A DNA stretch of 64,000 bases, taken from positions 620,001-684,000 of the forward strand of contig WOAB01000319.1 in the NCBI GenBank assembly GCA_027886185.1, given 5' to 3'. Each line of letters starts with the position of its first letter. Position 1 is the first letter of the stretch. The translations under genes and the position numbers were made by a program. The stretch comes from Rheum nobile (taxonomy: Eukaryota > Streptophyta > Magnoliopsida > Caryophyllales > Polygonaceae). Below, one piece after another: positions 11,282-24,542 of this stretch. The notes beneath the pieces were generated by a model. That model was not told the origin of the DNA and ran no database searches. It saw only the letters and a list, made by a program, of their open reading frames with translations.

Positions 11282-12640
11282 ATGAACTCACCTGAAGTGA
11301 AACTTGATGGAAAGGAGCAATGTCTTCTAGACAGTGCAACAACACACACCATTTTGAGAAACAAAGAGTTCTTTACTCATTTGAAAGCCTATGAAGGCAA
11401 TGTTACTACAATATCGGGTGTGTCTAAACTCATTGAAGGCTCCGGAAGAGCTATTGTTCTACTCCCAAGAGGAACAAAATTAGTGATAAATGACGCACTA
11501 TATTCGAGTAAATCTCGAAGGAATTTATTGAGTTTTAAAGATGTGCGTCATAATGGGTTTCATATGGAAACCATGAATAAAAATGGGAGAGAATATTTGT
11601 GCATCATAAAATATGAATCTGGCCGAAAACATATCCTTGAAAAGATGTCAGGGCAAACCTCCGGATTATATCATACATATATCTATCCGTTTGAGGTCAA
11701 TGCAGCGATACGTAAAAGGTCATATGACCAAACTGCATTCATATTATGGCATGACTGTTTGGGTCACCCTTGATCAGTAATGATGCACAAAATCATAAGG
11801 AATTCACTTGGACATCCATTGAAGAACATTAAGGTTCTATCGTTCAGTGATTTTAATTGCACTGCCTGCTCACTTGGGAAGTTAATTATAAGGCCTTTAA
11901 AAGGCAAAATTGAAAGTGAAACGCCTGCATTCTTAGAAAGAATCCAAGGAGATATATGTGGACCAATTGCTCCACCATGTGGACCATTTCGATATTTTAT
12001 GGTGCTAATTGATGCATCCACACATTGGTCACATGTAAGTCTATTATCGACTAGAAATGCATAATTTGCTAAACTCATTGCTCAAATAATCCGATTAAGG
12101 GCGCAGTTCCCAGATTATGCCATAAAGAAAATTCGGCTTGATAATGCAGGAGAATTTACATCCCAAACTTTCAATGATTTTTATATGTCGATTGGGATTG
12201 ATGTAGAGCATCCAGTGGCTCATGTTCACACACAGAATGGTCTTGATGAATCATTGATAAATCGGTTACAATTAATCGCTAGACCATTGTTAATGAAATC
12301 CAGATTACCACCATCTGCGTGGGGACATGCTATATTGCATGCTGCAACCTTGGTTCAGTTGAGACCGAGTGCAAACCATGAACATTCCCCACTGCAATTA
12401 GTATCTGGTAAGGAGCCGAACATTTCACATCTAAAAGTATTTGGATGTGATGTTTATGTTCCTATTGCTACACCTCAACGAACAAAGATGGATCCACAAA
12501 AAAGATTGGGAATATGTTGGTTTCGAATCCCCATCGATTATTAAATATCTCAAACCAACAACTGGTGATTTGTTTACAATAAGATTTGTTGATTGTCATT
12601 TTGACGAAAGTACATTCCCTAACTTAGGGGGAGAAAAGAA
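11282..12640 (+). pseudogene. Copia pol: protease and integrase region
   Basis: The protease motif LLDSATTHTIL lies near 11325-11357. The GAG-pre-integrase zinc finger is LWHDCLGHP, then CTACSLGK. The integrase core follows (GDICGPI, then RLDNAGEFTS, then HTQNGLDES), giving the D, D, E catalytic series in order. Integrase would insert the cDNA into the chromosome. Stops break it at 11771-11773 and about 12062-12064, with a frameshift near 12530, so no full protein can be made. The residue just after QNGL is D where Ale elements more often have A. Confidence 0.85.
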
Positions 12641-14795
12641 AAAGGTGGACCCATGTATGAAAGAGGTTACATGGAATGCAACTGCATTATCTCACCTTGA
12701 TCCAAAAACAAAAATGTGTGAACAAGAAGTTCAACGGATCATTCATTTGCAGAATGTTGCAAATCAGTTACCCGATGCATTCATCGATACAAAGAAGCTA
12801 ACTAAGTCACATATACTTGCAGCAAATGCTTCATGCAAGGATTGAAATACCCGTTGGACAGCCAGAAGCGTCCATTGCAAATGAGTCTACAACACGCCGG
12901 AAGCGTGGTATACCACTAGGTTCAAAGAACTTGAAACCAAGAAATCCCAAGAACCAAAAGGGTATGGCAGGAGATGCCACACTTGCCCTGGAGAGCAATG
13001 ATAAAGGCAAAGAGATTGAAAATGAAAACATCTCAAAAGAAAATGATATCTTGGATGAAGATCGAAATATCGATAATTTCGAGATTTCAATAAAGTATGT
13101 ATACACGGGTATACAATGGAATAAAAATGATATCATTGTTGATGATATATTTGCCTACTCAGTGGATATAGATATTGTGGTTGAGGCTGATTATATTGAG
13201 CCAAAATCAGTTGATGAATGTCGTCGAAGTAAAGATTGGCCGAGATGGAAAGAGGCCATTCAGGCAGAATTAAAATCGCTTGAAAAGCGAGAAGTCTTTG
13301 GACTTGTAGTCCATACACCAAAGGGTGTAAAACCAGTCGGTTACAAATAGGTATTCGTCCGAAATGAGAAAAACAAAATTGTCAGATATAAAGCTAGACT
13401 TATAGCCCAAGGTTTTTCTCAAATCCATGGAATTGATTATGAAGAAACATATTCTCCGGTAGTCGATGCAACTACGTTGAGGTTTCTAATTGGCATGACT
13501 GTGTTTGAAAAACTACAAATGCGTCTTATGGATGTCGTGACTGTATACTTATATGGGTCACTTGATACATATATCTACATGAGAGTCCCAGAAGGACTAA
13601 AACTGCATGAGTCCAACAACTCTGAACCTCGAGAAATGTTTTCTATAAAACTAAGGAGGTCGTTGTATGGATTGAAATAATCAGGATGGATGTGGTACAA
13701 CCGTCTTAGTGAATATCTTATGAAAGAAGGATATAAGAATAATGCCACATGCCCATGTGTTTTCATCAAGCGATCCAAGAATGGATTTGCTATTATTGTA
13801 GTCTATGTAGACGATTTGAACATCGTCAGAGCTTCTCATGAACTTTAAGAGAATGCGAAATATTTGATGAAAGAATTTGAGATGAAAGATCTTAGTAAAA
13901 CTAAGCTTTGTCTTGGCTTACAAATTGAGCATCTTAAGGATGGAATTTTTATCCATCATTCTAATTATACTGAGAAAGTATTGAAAAGGTTTATAATGGA
14001 CAAGGCTCATCCTTTGAGCTCTCCCATGGAAGTTCGATCTCTCAACGTAGAAAGATATCAATTTTGTCCTCAAGAAGAGGACAAATATGTTCTTGGTCCA
14101 GAAGTACCATATCTAAGTGCAATAGGTGCTCTTATGTATTTAACTAACAATACAAGACCAAATATTGTTTTTGATGTGAATATATTATCCGATTCTGCGC
14201 CTACAAGGAGGCATTGGAACGGGATCAAACATATATTCTGCTATCTCCGCTCCGCGGCACACATGATCTTGGGCTATTCTATTGTAACCAAAGAGACGCT
14301 TCCTTGGTCGGATATGCAAATGCAGGGTACTTATCAGACTCACATAAAGCCAAGTCACAAAATGGTTATGTGTTCACATATGGAGGCACAACTATTTCAT
14401 GGAGATCAACAAAGCAAACTGTGATTGCCACATCATCAAATCAAGCAGAGTTGATTGCTTTGTATGAAGCAGGAAGAGAATGTGTGGCACTACGAGCAAC
14501 GATCAAATTCATCCAGAAAGAATGTGGAATGAGGCCTATCACTGACGACCCAACATTGTTGTATGAAGACAACCCAGCATGTGTTGTTCAGATGAAGAAA
14601 GGCTACATCAAGGGAAAACATATATTACCTAAGTTTTTCTCTACTCACGAGTTGGAAGAAGTTGGGGAAGTTGATATCCAACAAATCCGATCGAACGACA
14701 ACTTGGCAGATATGTTCACAAAGTCATTGGCTCCTAAGAAATTTACAGAGTTGGTATCCAAGATTGGAATGTGCAGACTCCGAGACATACGTTGA
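12641..14795 (+). pseudogene. Copia pol: reverse transcriptase and RNase H region
   Basis: After a linker containing a basic KRGIPLGSKN patch, the RT begins near 13200 (DWPRWKEAIQAEL). It shows YVDDLN at about 13805-13822, and the RNase H follows (QTVIATSSNQAELIALYEA, then YEDNPACV), ending at a stop at 14793-14795. Stops lie at 13348-13350, 13678-13680 and about 13846-13848, and the frame changes near 14280. These enzymes copy the RNA to DNA inside the particle. The copy is dead. Confidence 0.87.
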
Positions 14796-15039
14796 TCTAA
14801 GGGGGGGCATCATACGCGTTGCACTCTTTTTTCCTTCGATCAGGATTTTATCCCACTGGGTTTTGCCTGGCAAGGTTTTTAATGAGGAAACATCAACGGC
14901 GTATAATGGGATTCATAGTTGCACTCTTTTTCCCTTCGATCAGGTTTTTATCCCACTGAGTTTTTCCTGATAAGGTTTTTAACGAGGCAACGTACACCCA
15001 TATCCCACAACGATTCGAAGGTGAATATTCAAGGGGGAG
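14796..15039 (+). other. Copia 3' tail with imperfect direct repeats and polypurine tract
   Basis: A unit with gttgcactcttttt and cccttcgatcaggtttttat occurs twice (about 14818-14880 and 14919-14980), each followed by an aaggtttttaa(t/c)gagg block. Such tails are typical of Ale/Retrofit elements. AAGGGGGAG at 15031-15039 is the polypurine tract. Confidence 0.7.
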
Positions 15040-15376
15040 TGTTATGAAATGTTATGAGATTGTCATGCTAATGTGTTACACATGTTTATTTTAGTATGAA
15101 CACAAGTGTTGTATAAGTTTGACAATTTAAGTAGATTATTAAAGGTAAATAGTAATGGTGAATTATTCGCCTTCTTTACCTTGATATTAGTCAAGAATTG
15201 TATGCTATCATTGGCCTATAAATAGAGACATTAACCATTGTGAAAGATGCACCAATAAAGAGCAAAAATACATCTCTAAAGTTCTTGATCTCTCTCCCTC
15301 TCCTCTAATACTTAAAGTTACTTTAAGTGTTTTTTTATATAGGTTTAAGTGATCTTGCCTTAATCACTTTATAACA
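15040..15376 (+). repeat. 3' LTR of the Ale-like Copia element
   Basis: This 337-bp LTR starts TGTTATGAAATG and ends TTTATAACA. It is followed by target duplication TAAAC at 15377-15381, identical to 2417-2421. Confidence 0.93.
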
Positions 15377-15381
15377 TAAAC

Positions 15382-15827
15382 CTAATATCTTATATATTTT
15401 TTCTAGAAATATAACCCTTACATCTAACATCTTATGATTCTTATTCCTATTAGTATAATACAAGTTACTTCAACAAATACAAAAATAATATCTCTTCAAA
15501 AATCTTACAAGTTTAATCGTTCAGAGCATATTTTGCGGTGAATATTTGAATGAAGCAAATCGAGCAATGAACAAATTAGTGAGATCGAATTAATACATTT
15601 CCACCCTCGTGATTCATTACAATTAAGGAACTTTAAAAACCAATAAAGTGAAAATCTCAATTTTTATTCATATATAGCCCACCCTATGGCACTGAAATGC
15701 TACTAAGCGTAACATAGCTACATTACATCGTAGATTCAAAGTAAAATACAAAAAAAATTACATGAGTACATATATATGTGGGTAAAGCATAACTCAATAC
15801 ATAATGTTGATGCCATTTCTAAGTTGT
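15382..15827. other. AT-rich 3' flank of the receptor kinase gene
   Basis: No ORF or repeat boundary is recognised. For the minus-strand kinase gene this is the expected place of the 3' UTR and polyadenylation site. Confidence 0.5.
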
Positions 15828-16186
15828 TCAGTGGAGGAGATTCTGCATCGTCGATTTCAACTCACTGATAACATCCTTTATGTTCATTCGCTCTCGTGGT
15901 GCCTCTAGAGAACATTGTACTCCAATTATGATGAGTGATTTGATACACTCAATTTTCCTCATATAAGCATCATTCCTTCCGGGGATCAAACTGAAGTCAT
16001 CAAGCATTCTTCGGTCTACAATTTCCATTACTTGATTGGGAAGAGCGGATTTTGCAAAGTCATGGAGGTTGAGGCCGTCATTGAACATTGGATCTGTTGG
16101 TTTCTTAGACGTCATCATCTCTAAAACTATGATCCCAAAGCTGTATATATCGCCTTGTGCTGATACATTGCTTCCAAGACCATATT
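15828..16186 (-). pseudogene. LRR receptor kinase (class XII), exon 2: C-terminal kinase lobe
   Basis: After the acceptor tccag (16187-16191 in minus sense) the frame begins with the last two bases of a Glu codon. It reads EYGLGSNVSAQGDIYSFG, then the kinase subdomain IX-XI region with TSKKPTDPMFNDGLNLHDF and RERMNIKDVISEL, to a stop at 15828-15830. It holds 118 residues. Class XII receptors (Xa21, FLS2, EFR) have one intron in the kinase domain after the GTxGYxAPE motif, and both the codon phase and the motif join fit exon 1 at 51232. These receptors sit in the plasma membrane and sense microbial patterns. The exon itself is open, but the gene is broken elsewhere (see exon 1), and 35 kb of retroelements separate the two halves. 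Confidence 0.87.
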
Positions 16187-16260
16187 CTGGACAACAAGTT
16201 CAATGTAAATAACTCGAATTACATAGGTTGTATTAAAGAAACGGTTTTTCTAGTGCTAAG

Positions 16261-17115
16261 TGTTAGGAAGTGGATTTTTGGGAACTCCAGTTCCCTACCT
16301 AGTTCTCTTCCTCAGTTTTCCTAGTTTTGATAATGACAAACACATTTGCTATTAATATTTCCATCAGTGTGACAAACAGGGAACTAAGGATTTGGAAAGC
16401 ACAAGACAGAACCGCTGACGCCAGACTTGGGAACTGGCGGAAGGAACTGATGCGTGCAGGCGCCAGAAACACTTGGATAAATCTGTGAAGGGCGGCGGCG
16501 AGCTGTTAGGGTAGATCTTTAGTTATGAGAAAGAACTATGTGATCTTGTCCCGTTTCCATATATTTAGGAGGTTAAAAGATTATCTTTATGGAAACAAAA
16601 TATGTAAAATCGGTAAAGATTATATTTGGTAACAAATGTTATCTTTAACGATTACTTTTGATTATTTTAATTATGTGATTCGGTTATTGGAGATTTGCTT
16701 CCTCCAGTAATTAAATCATATAAAGAAAGTAATTGAAACTCTCTCAATACACGCATTCACGAAGAGAAGAATTCTGAGTGTTGTGAAGAAGTTGTGCCGA
16801 GTTCTTTGAAGAAGAACTAAGTAAGTTGCTTGCTTGTTGTTGCTTGGTTAGGTCGACATAGGTAGAGGGTCTTTAGTGTGTCTAAGACTTAATATGTGTG
16901 TTCTATCCTATTGATTGTAACCGAAGTATTAATACAAGAAGTAGACTTTGAAATCCTCTTGCAAAAGAGGTAGTGAGTTTTATCTTGGATAACTAGTTGG
17001 TTATCAAAGGTTCCCACTCTAAGGAACTTGTCTTGAATCTGCTATTGTTTACTTATTCCGCTGCTTAGGAACTGGACTCCCAGTTCCCTCGATAACTAAC
17101 AAGTACGATCCTACA
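16261..17115 (+). repeat. 5' LTR of Sirevirus A
   Basis: This 855-bp LTR starts TGTTAGGAAGTG and ends GATCCTACA. It is nearly identical to the two-part 3' LTR. Confidence 0.93.
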
Positions 17116-17117
17116 AT

Positions 17118-17129
17118 TGGTATCAGAGC
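17118..17129 (+). other. Primer binding site of Sirevirus A
   Basis: TGGTATCAGAGC, complementary to the 3' end of initiator methionine tRNA, starts two bases after the LTR. Confidence 0.9.
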
Positions 17130-17166
17130 AGGCGCTCTAGATTTGTGTTAGTTTACAGATTTCAAG

Positions 17167-19160
17167 ATGTCCACTTCAAGCGAATTCAGTTTGGGAATCT
17201 CCATCAACAAGCCCCACATTCGTAAGAAGGGAGAAGAAGAATGGTGGGAAAAATGTATGACCAACTACATCCAAACCATGGATTATCAGTGCTGGCGCGT
17301 GATAGAAAATGGTGATGGAGTCATTCCTAAGGACTTAACTGAAGACCAATGGAAGCCTGAGTACTACACCATCAAAGAGAAAAATGCTAAAGCTCGTCAA
17401 CTTATTCTCAATGGATTGACTAGAGAAGATATGGACAAGGTGATAGGAATCCTAACTGCTAAAGGGATCTGGACTGCTCTGAAGGAGATGCATGAAGGAA
17501 GTGAGGAACTAAAGCAAAGCAGAAAGTTTGCTCTAGAAGGAGAATACCACACTTTCGAGATGCTTGAAACTGAGAACATATCTCAATATCACTCACGTTT
17601 CACAAGACTTGTCACCAAACTCAACAATTCTGATGTGAAACTTGATGAATGGTCCAAATCCCTCGTCATCATCAACGGTCTCAACTCAAAATTCAGCCTC
17701 ATCAAAAAAGTTCTGAAGACTACTCCTGGAATTCAAGGTCTCCCCTTTACTCAAATCATAGGGAAACTTGAAGTCGAAGAAAGAGAGGCACTCAAGGCGA
17801 GTTCTGCCAAGAAGATGGAGAAAGGAATTGCCTTAAAAATCTCAAAGGCATTATCTAGGCTGGAAATGGAGGAAGAAAACTCCGACCTTGAAGATGAAGA
17901 GGACGAAATGACCGCCTTGGTTACCAAGCATATCAGGAAGCATTTCATCAAAGGAAAGTTCAAGAAAAACTTTCAGAAGAAGGACCTCTCTGAATATCAA
18001 TGCTATCAATGCAAGGAAAGAGGACATCTGGCAAGAAACTGTCCTAAGAACATCAACGACGATGACCAGTCTCAGCATAAGAAGGCTCTCTTTGCTACCT
18101 TCGGAGATGACTCAGAAGACTCCGAAGGGGAACTGGAGACAAAGGGAACTACTAGAGGAAGATGTCTAATGGCCAAGGAAGATTCAACAGAATCCGACGA
18201 CTCTGAGGTATCTTCTTCTGACTTTACTAAATCTCTTCTTGAATATGACGAAAAACAACTGGTCAAGATAATTAAGAAACTTGGAAAGGAAACTAGTTCC
18301 CTACAAGAGAAACTGGAAGAATATGAAGATGAAATTTCTTGCTTAACCACTAAAAACTCTGTCTGGAGTAAGAAACTAGAGGAAACTGAGAAACTACTGG
18401 CTAATCCTCTAAGAAAGATCTTGCAAAAATGTTAAAAAGGAACTCATGCATGTTGATATACCACATGTTCCTTCCACCGACTCTGAAAATAAGACCTCAT
18501 CTATGCTTAATGAAATCATGAATAAACTTGATCATCTCACTCACTCTATAAATGAGAAAACTGTGAATCAAACTATTTTTGTTAAGCAACGTCATGGTCT
18601 TGGTTACTCTGGTAAAAATGATTCTGTGGAAACATGCTCTGCTGAAAATGAGAAAATAAGAAAGGAACTGGCCAAGAAAAATGAGTTTCTCAGTAGTGCG
18701 TTGCAAAACTCTCGTGATAAAGCCCAGTTCCTATAGGAGAAGGTAAAAGTGCTTGAACAAAAGCCCAAAGAGAACCAAACCTGGTTCAATGGTCAAAACG
18801 CTCACAAGATGTATGTTGCCCAAGCTCAGGGAACTAAAGGTAAGAAAGTTAACTTTGAGCAAAGAAAGCAAGAAAGACCATTCCGACCCGGTCATGGTAA
18901 GTATGGTCATGTTGTCTATAATCGTGTTTGCTAGCACTGTGGAAAAAATGGTCATACTATTCATGAGTGCATTCACAAGAAAAGACAAATGGAAGAAAGT
19001 TCTAGGAAAAGGAACCAGAAAATAAATAATAAGAAAAGGATGCATACCATTAATGATTTGAATGATCCTTACTATTGTGTTCCTGCTTCTAACCCACAGA
19101 CAAGATTTCAACCTCATTCGCCCAGAAAAGCTAAGCTTAGTTGGGTTCCAAAAGTTTGAG
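17167..19160 (+). pseudogene. Sirevirus A gag
   Basis: The open part 17167-18435 (422 residues) starts MSTSSEFSLG and has the gag helical core (WWEKCMTNYIQTMDYQCW), an acidic stretch, a CCHC knuckle CYQCKERGHLARNC near residue 280 and a coiled-coil-like Lys/Glu tail. The frame shifts at about 18420-18445, continues to a TAG at 18734-18736, and then continues with a second knuckle whose second residue is a stop (TAG at 18932-18934, in C*HCGKNGHTIHEC). It ends near LSWVPKV. Long gag with two knuckles is normal for Sireviruses. Gag forms the cytoplasmic particle. This copy is broken at least three times. Confidence 0.85.
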
Positions 19161-22039
19161 TTCCCTTGTGCATGACGAAGTGAGACAACAGGACAAATGG
19201 TACATAGATAGTGGATGCTCGTGCCATATGACCGGAAACAGAAAGAAAATGTTGTCACTTCAGCAACACAGAGGAGGAACCATTTCCTTCGGCGATAAAA
19301 GAAAGGGAACAATCTGTGGAACTGGAAGCGTGAATCTCACTGATCACATTAAGGTAAGTAATGTTAACCTTGTTGAAAATTTAGGTTTTGATCTAATAAG
19401 TGTGTCACAGCTGTGTGATCAAGGGGGAAATGAGATTCGCTTTACCTCAAAGGAATGTTTCGTGGAAGATAGACAGGGAACTGTGATCCTGAAGGGAAAA
19501 AGGTTCAATAACGTCTATATCATTGACCCAAAGTTCGTTCCCAAAGAAAAGTTGTGTCTTTCTTCCATTGACGATCAAACAAACCTCTGGCATCAACGAC
19601 TTGGTCACGCAAGCATCAAGTTAATTCACAAGATGCATCAAAAGGAACTTGTCCGTGGTCTTCCCAAAATCAACGCTGAGAAGTCAGAAGTATGTTCTGA
19701 CTGTGTTCAAGGGAAACAGGTCCGTAGTTCCTTCAAGTCCAAAACGCTGGTAAGCTCTTCTAAACCTCTAGAACTCATTCACATGGATCTCTGTGGTCCT
19801 ATGCGAGTTCAAAGCATTGGTGATAACAGGTATATTTTGGTACTTGTTGATGATTACTCTAGATTCACTTGGACATTATTTATCAAATCTAAAAGTGAAG
19901 TCTTTGATAGGTTTAGTGAGCTAGTTCCCTTGCTTGAGAAATCATTGAATGTTCCTCTTCGAGCCATTCGTTCCGATCATGGAACTGAGTTCGAAAACGG
20001 AGATTTTCTAACCTTTTGCAGGGAACATGGAGTTGATCACAATTTCTCAGCTCCCTACACTCCACAACAAAACGGAGTTGTTGAAAGGAAGAACAGGACT
20101 TTGGAAGATATGGCTCGCACCATGCTTATATCCAGTGGGCTCCCTCAAACTTTATGGGTTGAAGCTGTCAATGCAGCCTGTTATATCCTAAATCGGGCTA
20201 TGCTACGCCCCATGCTTGAGAAGACTTCATATGAGCTTCTTCGTGGCCGAGTTCCCAACATCGCTCATCTGCGTGTCTTTGGATGCAAATGCTTTGTTCA
20301 CAACAATGGCAAGGACAATCTTGGGAAATTTGATCCACGCAGCGATGAAGGAATTTTCATCGGATATGCCTCAAACAGTAAGGCATACAAGGTCTTCAAC
20401 AAACGGACTAAAAAGGTAGAGGAAAGTATTCACGTTGTTTTCAATGAAAAATTGCCTTCAAAGTCTGTGCAGGATCCCTCAGTTCCCTCGGAAGATCCTT
20501 TTCAACGACCTAGTGAAGACTCCGATGATGAAGCACCCTCCAAGCCCAACTCATATCCATTCCTTGTTGGTCCACCCAACCTGACTCCCTTGATTGAACC
20601 CAAGGAGTCGATGTCCACAAAAAGCTCCCCAGGTCCTCCCACTCAACCAGACACTGTGGTTTCTGACCCAGCTCCCTTACTTGACCCAGTTCCCACTGAC
20701 ACATCGACTCCAGTCAACCCGACTACACAAGGAACTGACTCTGCTCCTCCCATCGCCTCTTCCTCGGCTCCCGTCCATATAGAAGTTGAAACTCCAGGGA
20801 CTGACGCACTGGCTTCAAATAGAGCCAAAAGAAAAATTAAGCCCCCGGACAGGTATGGATTTGAGGACATGAATTTCTGTGCTTTTAATGCTTTTTTGTC
20901 TCTTATAGAACCCAAGAACATCACGAAAGCACTGAAGGATGCCGATTGGATCATTGCTATGCAAGAGGAACTTCACCAGTTCGAAAGGAACAAAGTCTGG
21001 CGACTAGTTCCTCGTCCTCCTAATCGTCATATAATAGGAACTAGATGGGTTTTTCGCAACAAATTGGATGATTCTGGTGCAGTATCAAGGAACAAAGCTC
21101 GATTGGTTGCTCAAGGCTATAATCAACAAGAAGGAATTGATTACGATGAGACGTTTTCCCCAGTAGCAAGACTAGAAGCCATTCGATTGCTCATTGCTTA
21201 TGCGTCTCACAAAGGCTTCAAGCTCTTTCAAATGGACGTGAAGACTGCGTTCCTAAATGGCATTCTTCAAGAGGAAGTTTACGTCAAGCAACCTCCAGGA
21301 TTTGAGGATAATGATTACCCTGACCACGTGTATTTCCTGGACAAGGCTCTTTACGGCTTGAAACAAGCTCCCCGTGCTTGATATGATCGCCTTGCCCAGT
21401 TCCTAACTGCCAATGGTTATCGCCGTGGTGTGATCGACAAGACTCTATTCATCCTGGAAGTGAAAGGTGACATTCTCGTGGTCCAGGTATATGTAGATGA
21501 TATTATTTTTTGTTCCACTAACTTGGCTCTTGTAGAAAAGTTTAAAAATCTAATGAGCAGCGAGTTCGAAATGAGTATGATTGGGGAACTCACATTCTTC
21601 CTGGGATTACAAGTCACTCAGAAGGCCGATGGGATCCAAATCCATCAACAGAAATATCTGAAGGAACTCCTGAAGAAGTTCAAAATGGATTCTAGCAAGT
21701 CTATCTCTACTCACATCTCCCCAGCAACCCGTCTCACCCCTGATCATACTGGTCAAAGAGTCAAGGAGAAACTCTATCGTGGTATGATAGGATCTTTGAT
21801 GTATCTAACCGCTAGTAGGCCATATATTGTGTTTGATGTTTGTCTATGTGCCAGGTTCCAAGCTGATCCAAGAGAATCTCACTTAACCGAAGTGAAGCGC
21901 ATTTTTCTCTATCTGAAGGGAACTGACGACCTTTGTCTTTGGTATCCCAAAGATTGCCACTTCAACCTTCTTGGATATACGGATGCCGACTATGCTGGGT
22001 TCCTAGTTGATCGCAAGAGCACTTCTGGAATGGCCCAGT
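19141..22039 (+). pseudogene. Sirevirus A pol, part 1: protease, integrase, RT
   Basis: Protease WYIDSGCSCHMTG lies at about 19198-19236. The integrase zinc finger (LWHQRLGHA, CSDCVQGK) and catalytic core (HMDLCGPM, RSDHGTEFEN, QNGVVERKNRT) follow, then RT (YVDDIIF at about 21489) and the first part of RNase H (YTDADYAGF). A stop at 21379-21381 replaces the Trp of RAWYDRL, as seen by comparison with Sirevirus B. The coding sequence then stops abruptly at 22039 where the solo LTR begins. Between integrase and RT is a Pro/Ser-rich linker of about 110 residues. These are the enzymes for cDNA synthesis and integration. Confidence 0.9.
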
Positions 22040-23232
22040 TGTAACACCCCCAAATTTCACCTCTTTGAAAACATTACTGCCGATGACTCCGGACGAAAAC
22101 CCCGAAGTCACCCCAGGCTTTTCCAAACGATATAACTATCAAAACCCAGTTACAATACCAAATATCGTAACTTTTATTAAACCACGGTCGCGGAATGTCA
22201 ACACAATTCCAAATACGGCCAAAAACATCAAAAATACATAATCATAAATAAATACAGTGGAAGTCTTTAACAAAATACAAAATAACATAGCGGAAGTCTT
22301 TTAAATACAACGACAAAACAACTTGTCGAAAACACCGTTCATCCTCATAGTCGCTCTAGCCTCCTCGGATCTGCAACTTAACCTGATGTGCCGAATCAAA
22401 CGGATGACACCATCCAACCATGCAAGGGAATAATTACGGTTGGTTAGTCTAATGAAAGACCATGCAAGGGAATAAAGCAGAGTGGTTCGAAGCAGTCGTA
22501 TTAGGTTAGACTCATCGCTTCTCGAATCAAAACCGATGACGATAGTCAACCACCATACTCCTACTAGAATACATGAAAAGGCATGAACAAGAGAAGATTC
22601 TGGAGACCGAGTCTCACATCAATCAATCCCAAAAGAAGACTCCAAATGAAATGAGCCTTATAGGAAACATGACAAATGTTGGGAAACTTAATTAATAATA
22701 TTCATACAAGCGTTCAAAAATGACTTGATGTTTCGGCTCACAACCAACCTCACCGCCCCAGGGCGAATCCAGATTGGAAAGAGAACTTTACTCTGATCAA
22801 AGTCAAGACGAGTTTTCCTGGCTGCACTATTACCTAGCTGCACTACTCGCCTGAGGGTATATTAATTATGTGTGCTAAAGCACTTATCTGATTTAATTCC
22901 AAAACCAAACCACACACCACATTATAAACTTTTATTATGATCTGCTCATCCCGAGACGAGAGATTTCCTGGGAGCATATCCCGAGATTTGCTCCCGAGGT
23001 AAGTGTGATACTAGCTAAGTGCACCACCTCTATACTAAAGTATAGAGGCTAGTCATGACCCACCAAGGTTTTAGGGACTAAAGCCCTTTCTCCATTTAAA
23101 TATCCAGAAACGACTGGACCTCCTAGGCCCCAGTAAACGTTCCTACGAATACTCGTGCTAACTAAACAGTTCAACACAGTCATATATCACATCAAAACAA
23201 AGCCATCAAGGCCAACATCATAGATCTAACAA

Positions 23233-23283
<51 letters not shown>

Positions 23284-24542
23284 AAATAGCGTTGCTACTA
23301 ACAGTATATGCAACCTATTAGAATCTTTCATATGAAATTCATATTTAAAATCCACACAAAACCATTACGAACATAATAGCGATGTATCTAGCAATATACC
23401 ACCTATTATAACAGCACTTCTTTTATCAAATAATTTATCAAAACTATTCCCAACTTAAGCAGATGAATCATCCCAAATTAATTAACAACAAATAATTGAT
23501 AATTAATGAAAGTATGAAATGATGAGCAAGAGCGAACCGCCACTTGCCTTAAATCCGACGAGAGCTTGAACAAAGCTTAGAAACGGGTTCCTGGGTCCGA
23601 AACTGGAACAGATCTGGAATAATAAACCTCAAAGAAACGACCCACAACGAGACCCTAAGTTAGATTCAACATCTATATAATCGAATCTAAAGGAATCGGG
23701 AAACGAATCAAAGGAAACAATCCTCGCCAATGTCACACACACGACACACCCGGCCAAGCTTACTGCGGGATGCGGTGGCCTTGGTGCCGCGGGGTGCGGT
23801 GAGCATGACAGAGGCGAGCTCGCAGCTGCATTAATGGCGAAATCCTTACCCAAAACGTCTTGTTTCGCCTTCGATTGGTTGAAGCTCGATCTCCCAACAC
23901 TAACAACCTTCTAAAGGTACTAGGCACGACCTTCTTGCCCAAGAAAACTCCCACAAAAGCTTGAAGAAAAGCTTGAAAATGGTGGATTTTGAGAGGAGCA
24001 AAGGAAGAGGATGAAGGTGATGGAGAGCTCCTCCATCTGATCTCACACTCCCTTATATAAGCCCCAACAATCCAATACTTGGGGGGCAAGGAAGGGGACA
24101 AAGAGATAGCTCCCGAAATCCACTTGCCTCCTCCCGTCTGACACACCGGCGAAAGCCTCTGCAGAGATGACTCCGACGTTTACCGCGGGGTGCGGCGGCC
24201 TGTGCACCGCGGGGTGCGGTAGCCTACCCAACTGACTCGCGTCCTGGCCTTTGCCGTGGGGTGCAGCGTCCTTGGTGCCGCGGGGTGCGGCTCAAGCCGG
24301 TTCTGGTTTGTCTTATCCGGACACTTAGGGATAAGTTAAACGTTAACCCCGGGTTAACTAAACTTGTACGCGAACGACAAATTAACCCGAAAGTGCATCA
24401 ACTGCATTTTATATTGCTCGGAAAAATCTTACAGAGATCCAACATTACACAGAATGTCTGTACCTCCCTGTATTTAATCTGACTCGCAACACGTGCTTAA
24501 GAAAGTTCAAAATTTATCCGTACAAAAATGAGGGATATTACA
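22040..24542 (-). repeat. Solo LTR of a Tekay-like Gypsy element, inserted in RNase H of Sirevirus A
   Basis: This 2503-bp LTR runs from TGTAACACCCCC to GGGATATTACA, with target duplication CCAGT at 22035-22039 and 24543-24547. It shares the conserved block ccaaccatgcaagggaa (about 22414-22430) with the other Gypsy LTRs here. Instead of GGCGGTCGCCG it has several copies of CCGCGGGGTGCGG (about 23765-23805 and 24180-24295). No internal sequence remains, so it arose by recombination between two LTRs. The orientation is assigned by analogy with element C. Confidence 0.92.
23235..23281. repeat. (TA)n microsatellite inside the solo LTR
   Basis: An uninterrupted run of TA dinucleotides of about 47 bp. 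It is probably length-variable between individuals. Confidence 0.95.

Larger units (their letters stand above)
2422..15376 (+). mobile_element. Copia retrotransposon (Ale/Retrofit-like), degenerate, carrying a nested Gypsy element
   Basis: Two LTRs of 338 and 337 bp, both starting TGTTAT and ending CA, flank gag and pol reading on the plus strand. A perfect 5-bp target duplication TAAAC lies at 2417-2421 and 15377-15381. Domain order gag, protease, integrase, RT, RNase H is that of Copia. The short LTR, the protease motif DSATTHTIL and the repetitive 3' tail before the polypurine tract point to the Ale/Retrofit group. A minus-strand Gypsy derivative (3583 to about 10762) splits gag. Several stops and frameshifts make the element inactive. 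Confidence 0.9.

Noticed and set aside
23235..23281. TA run considered as a functional promoter element
   Set aside because: It is a plain dinucleotide microsatellite inside a solo LTR and not at the position of the LTR TATA box.
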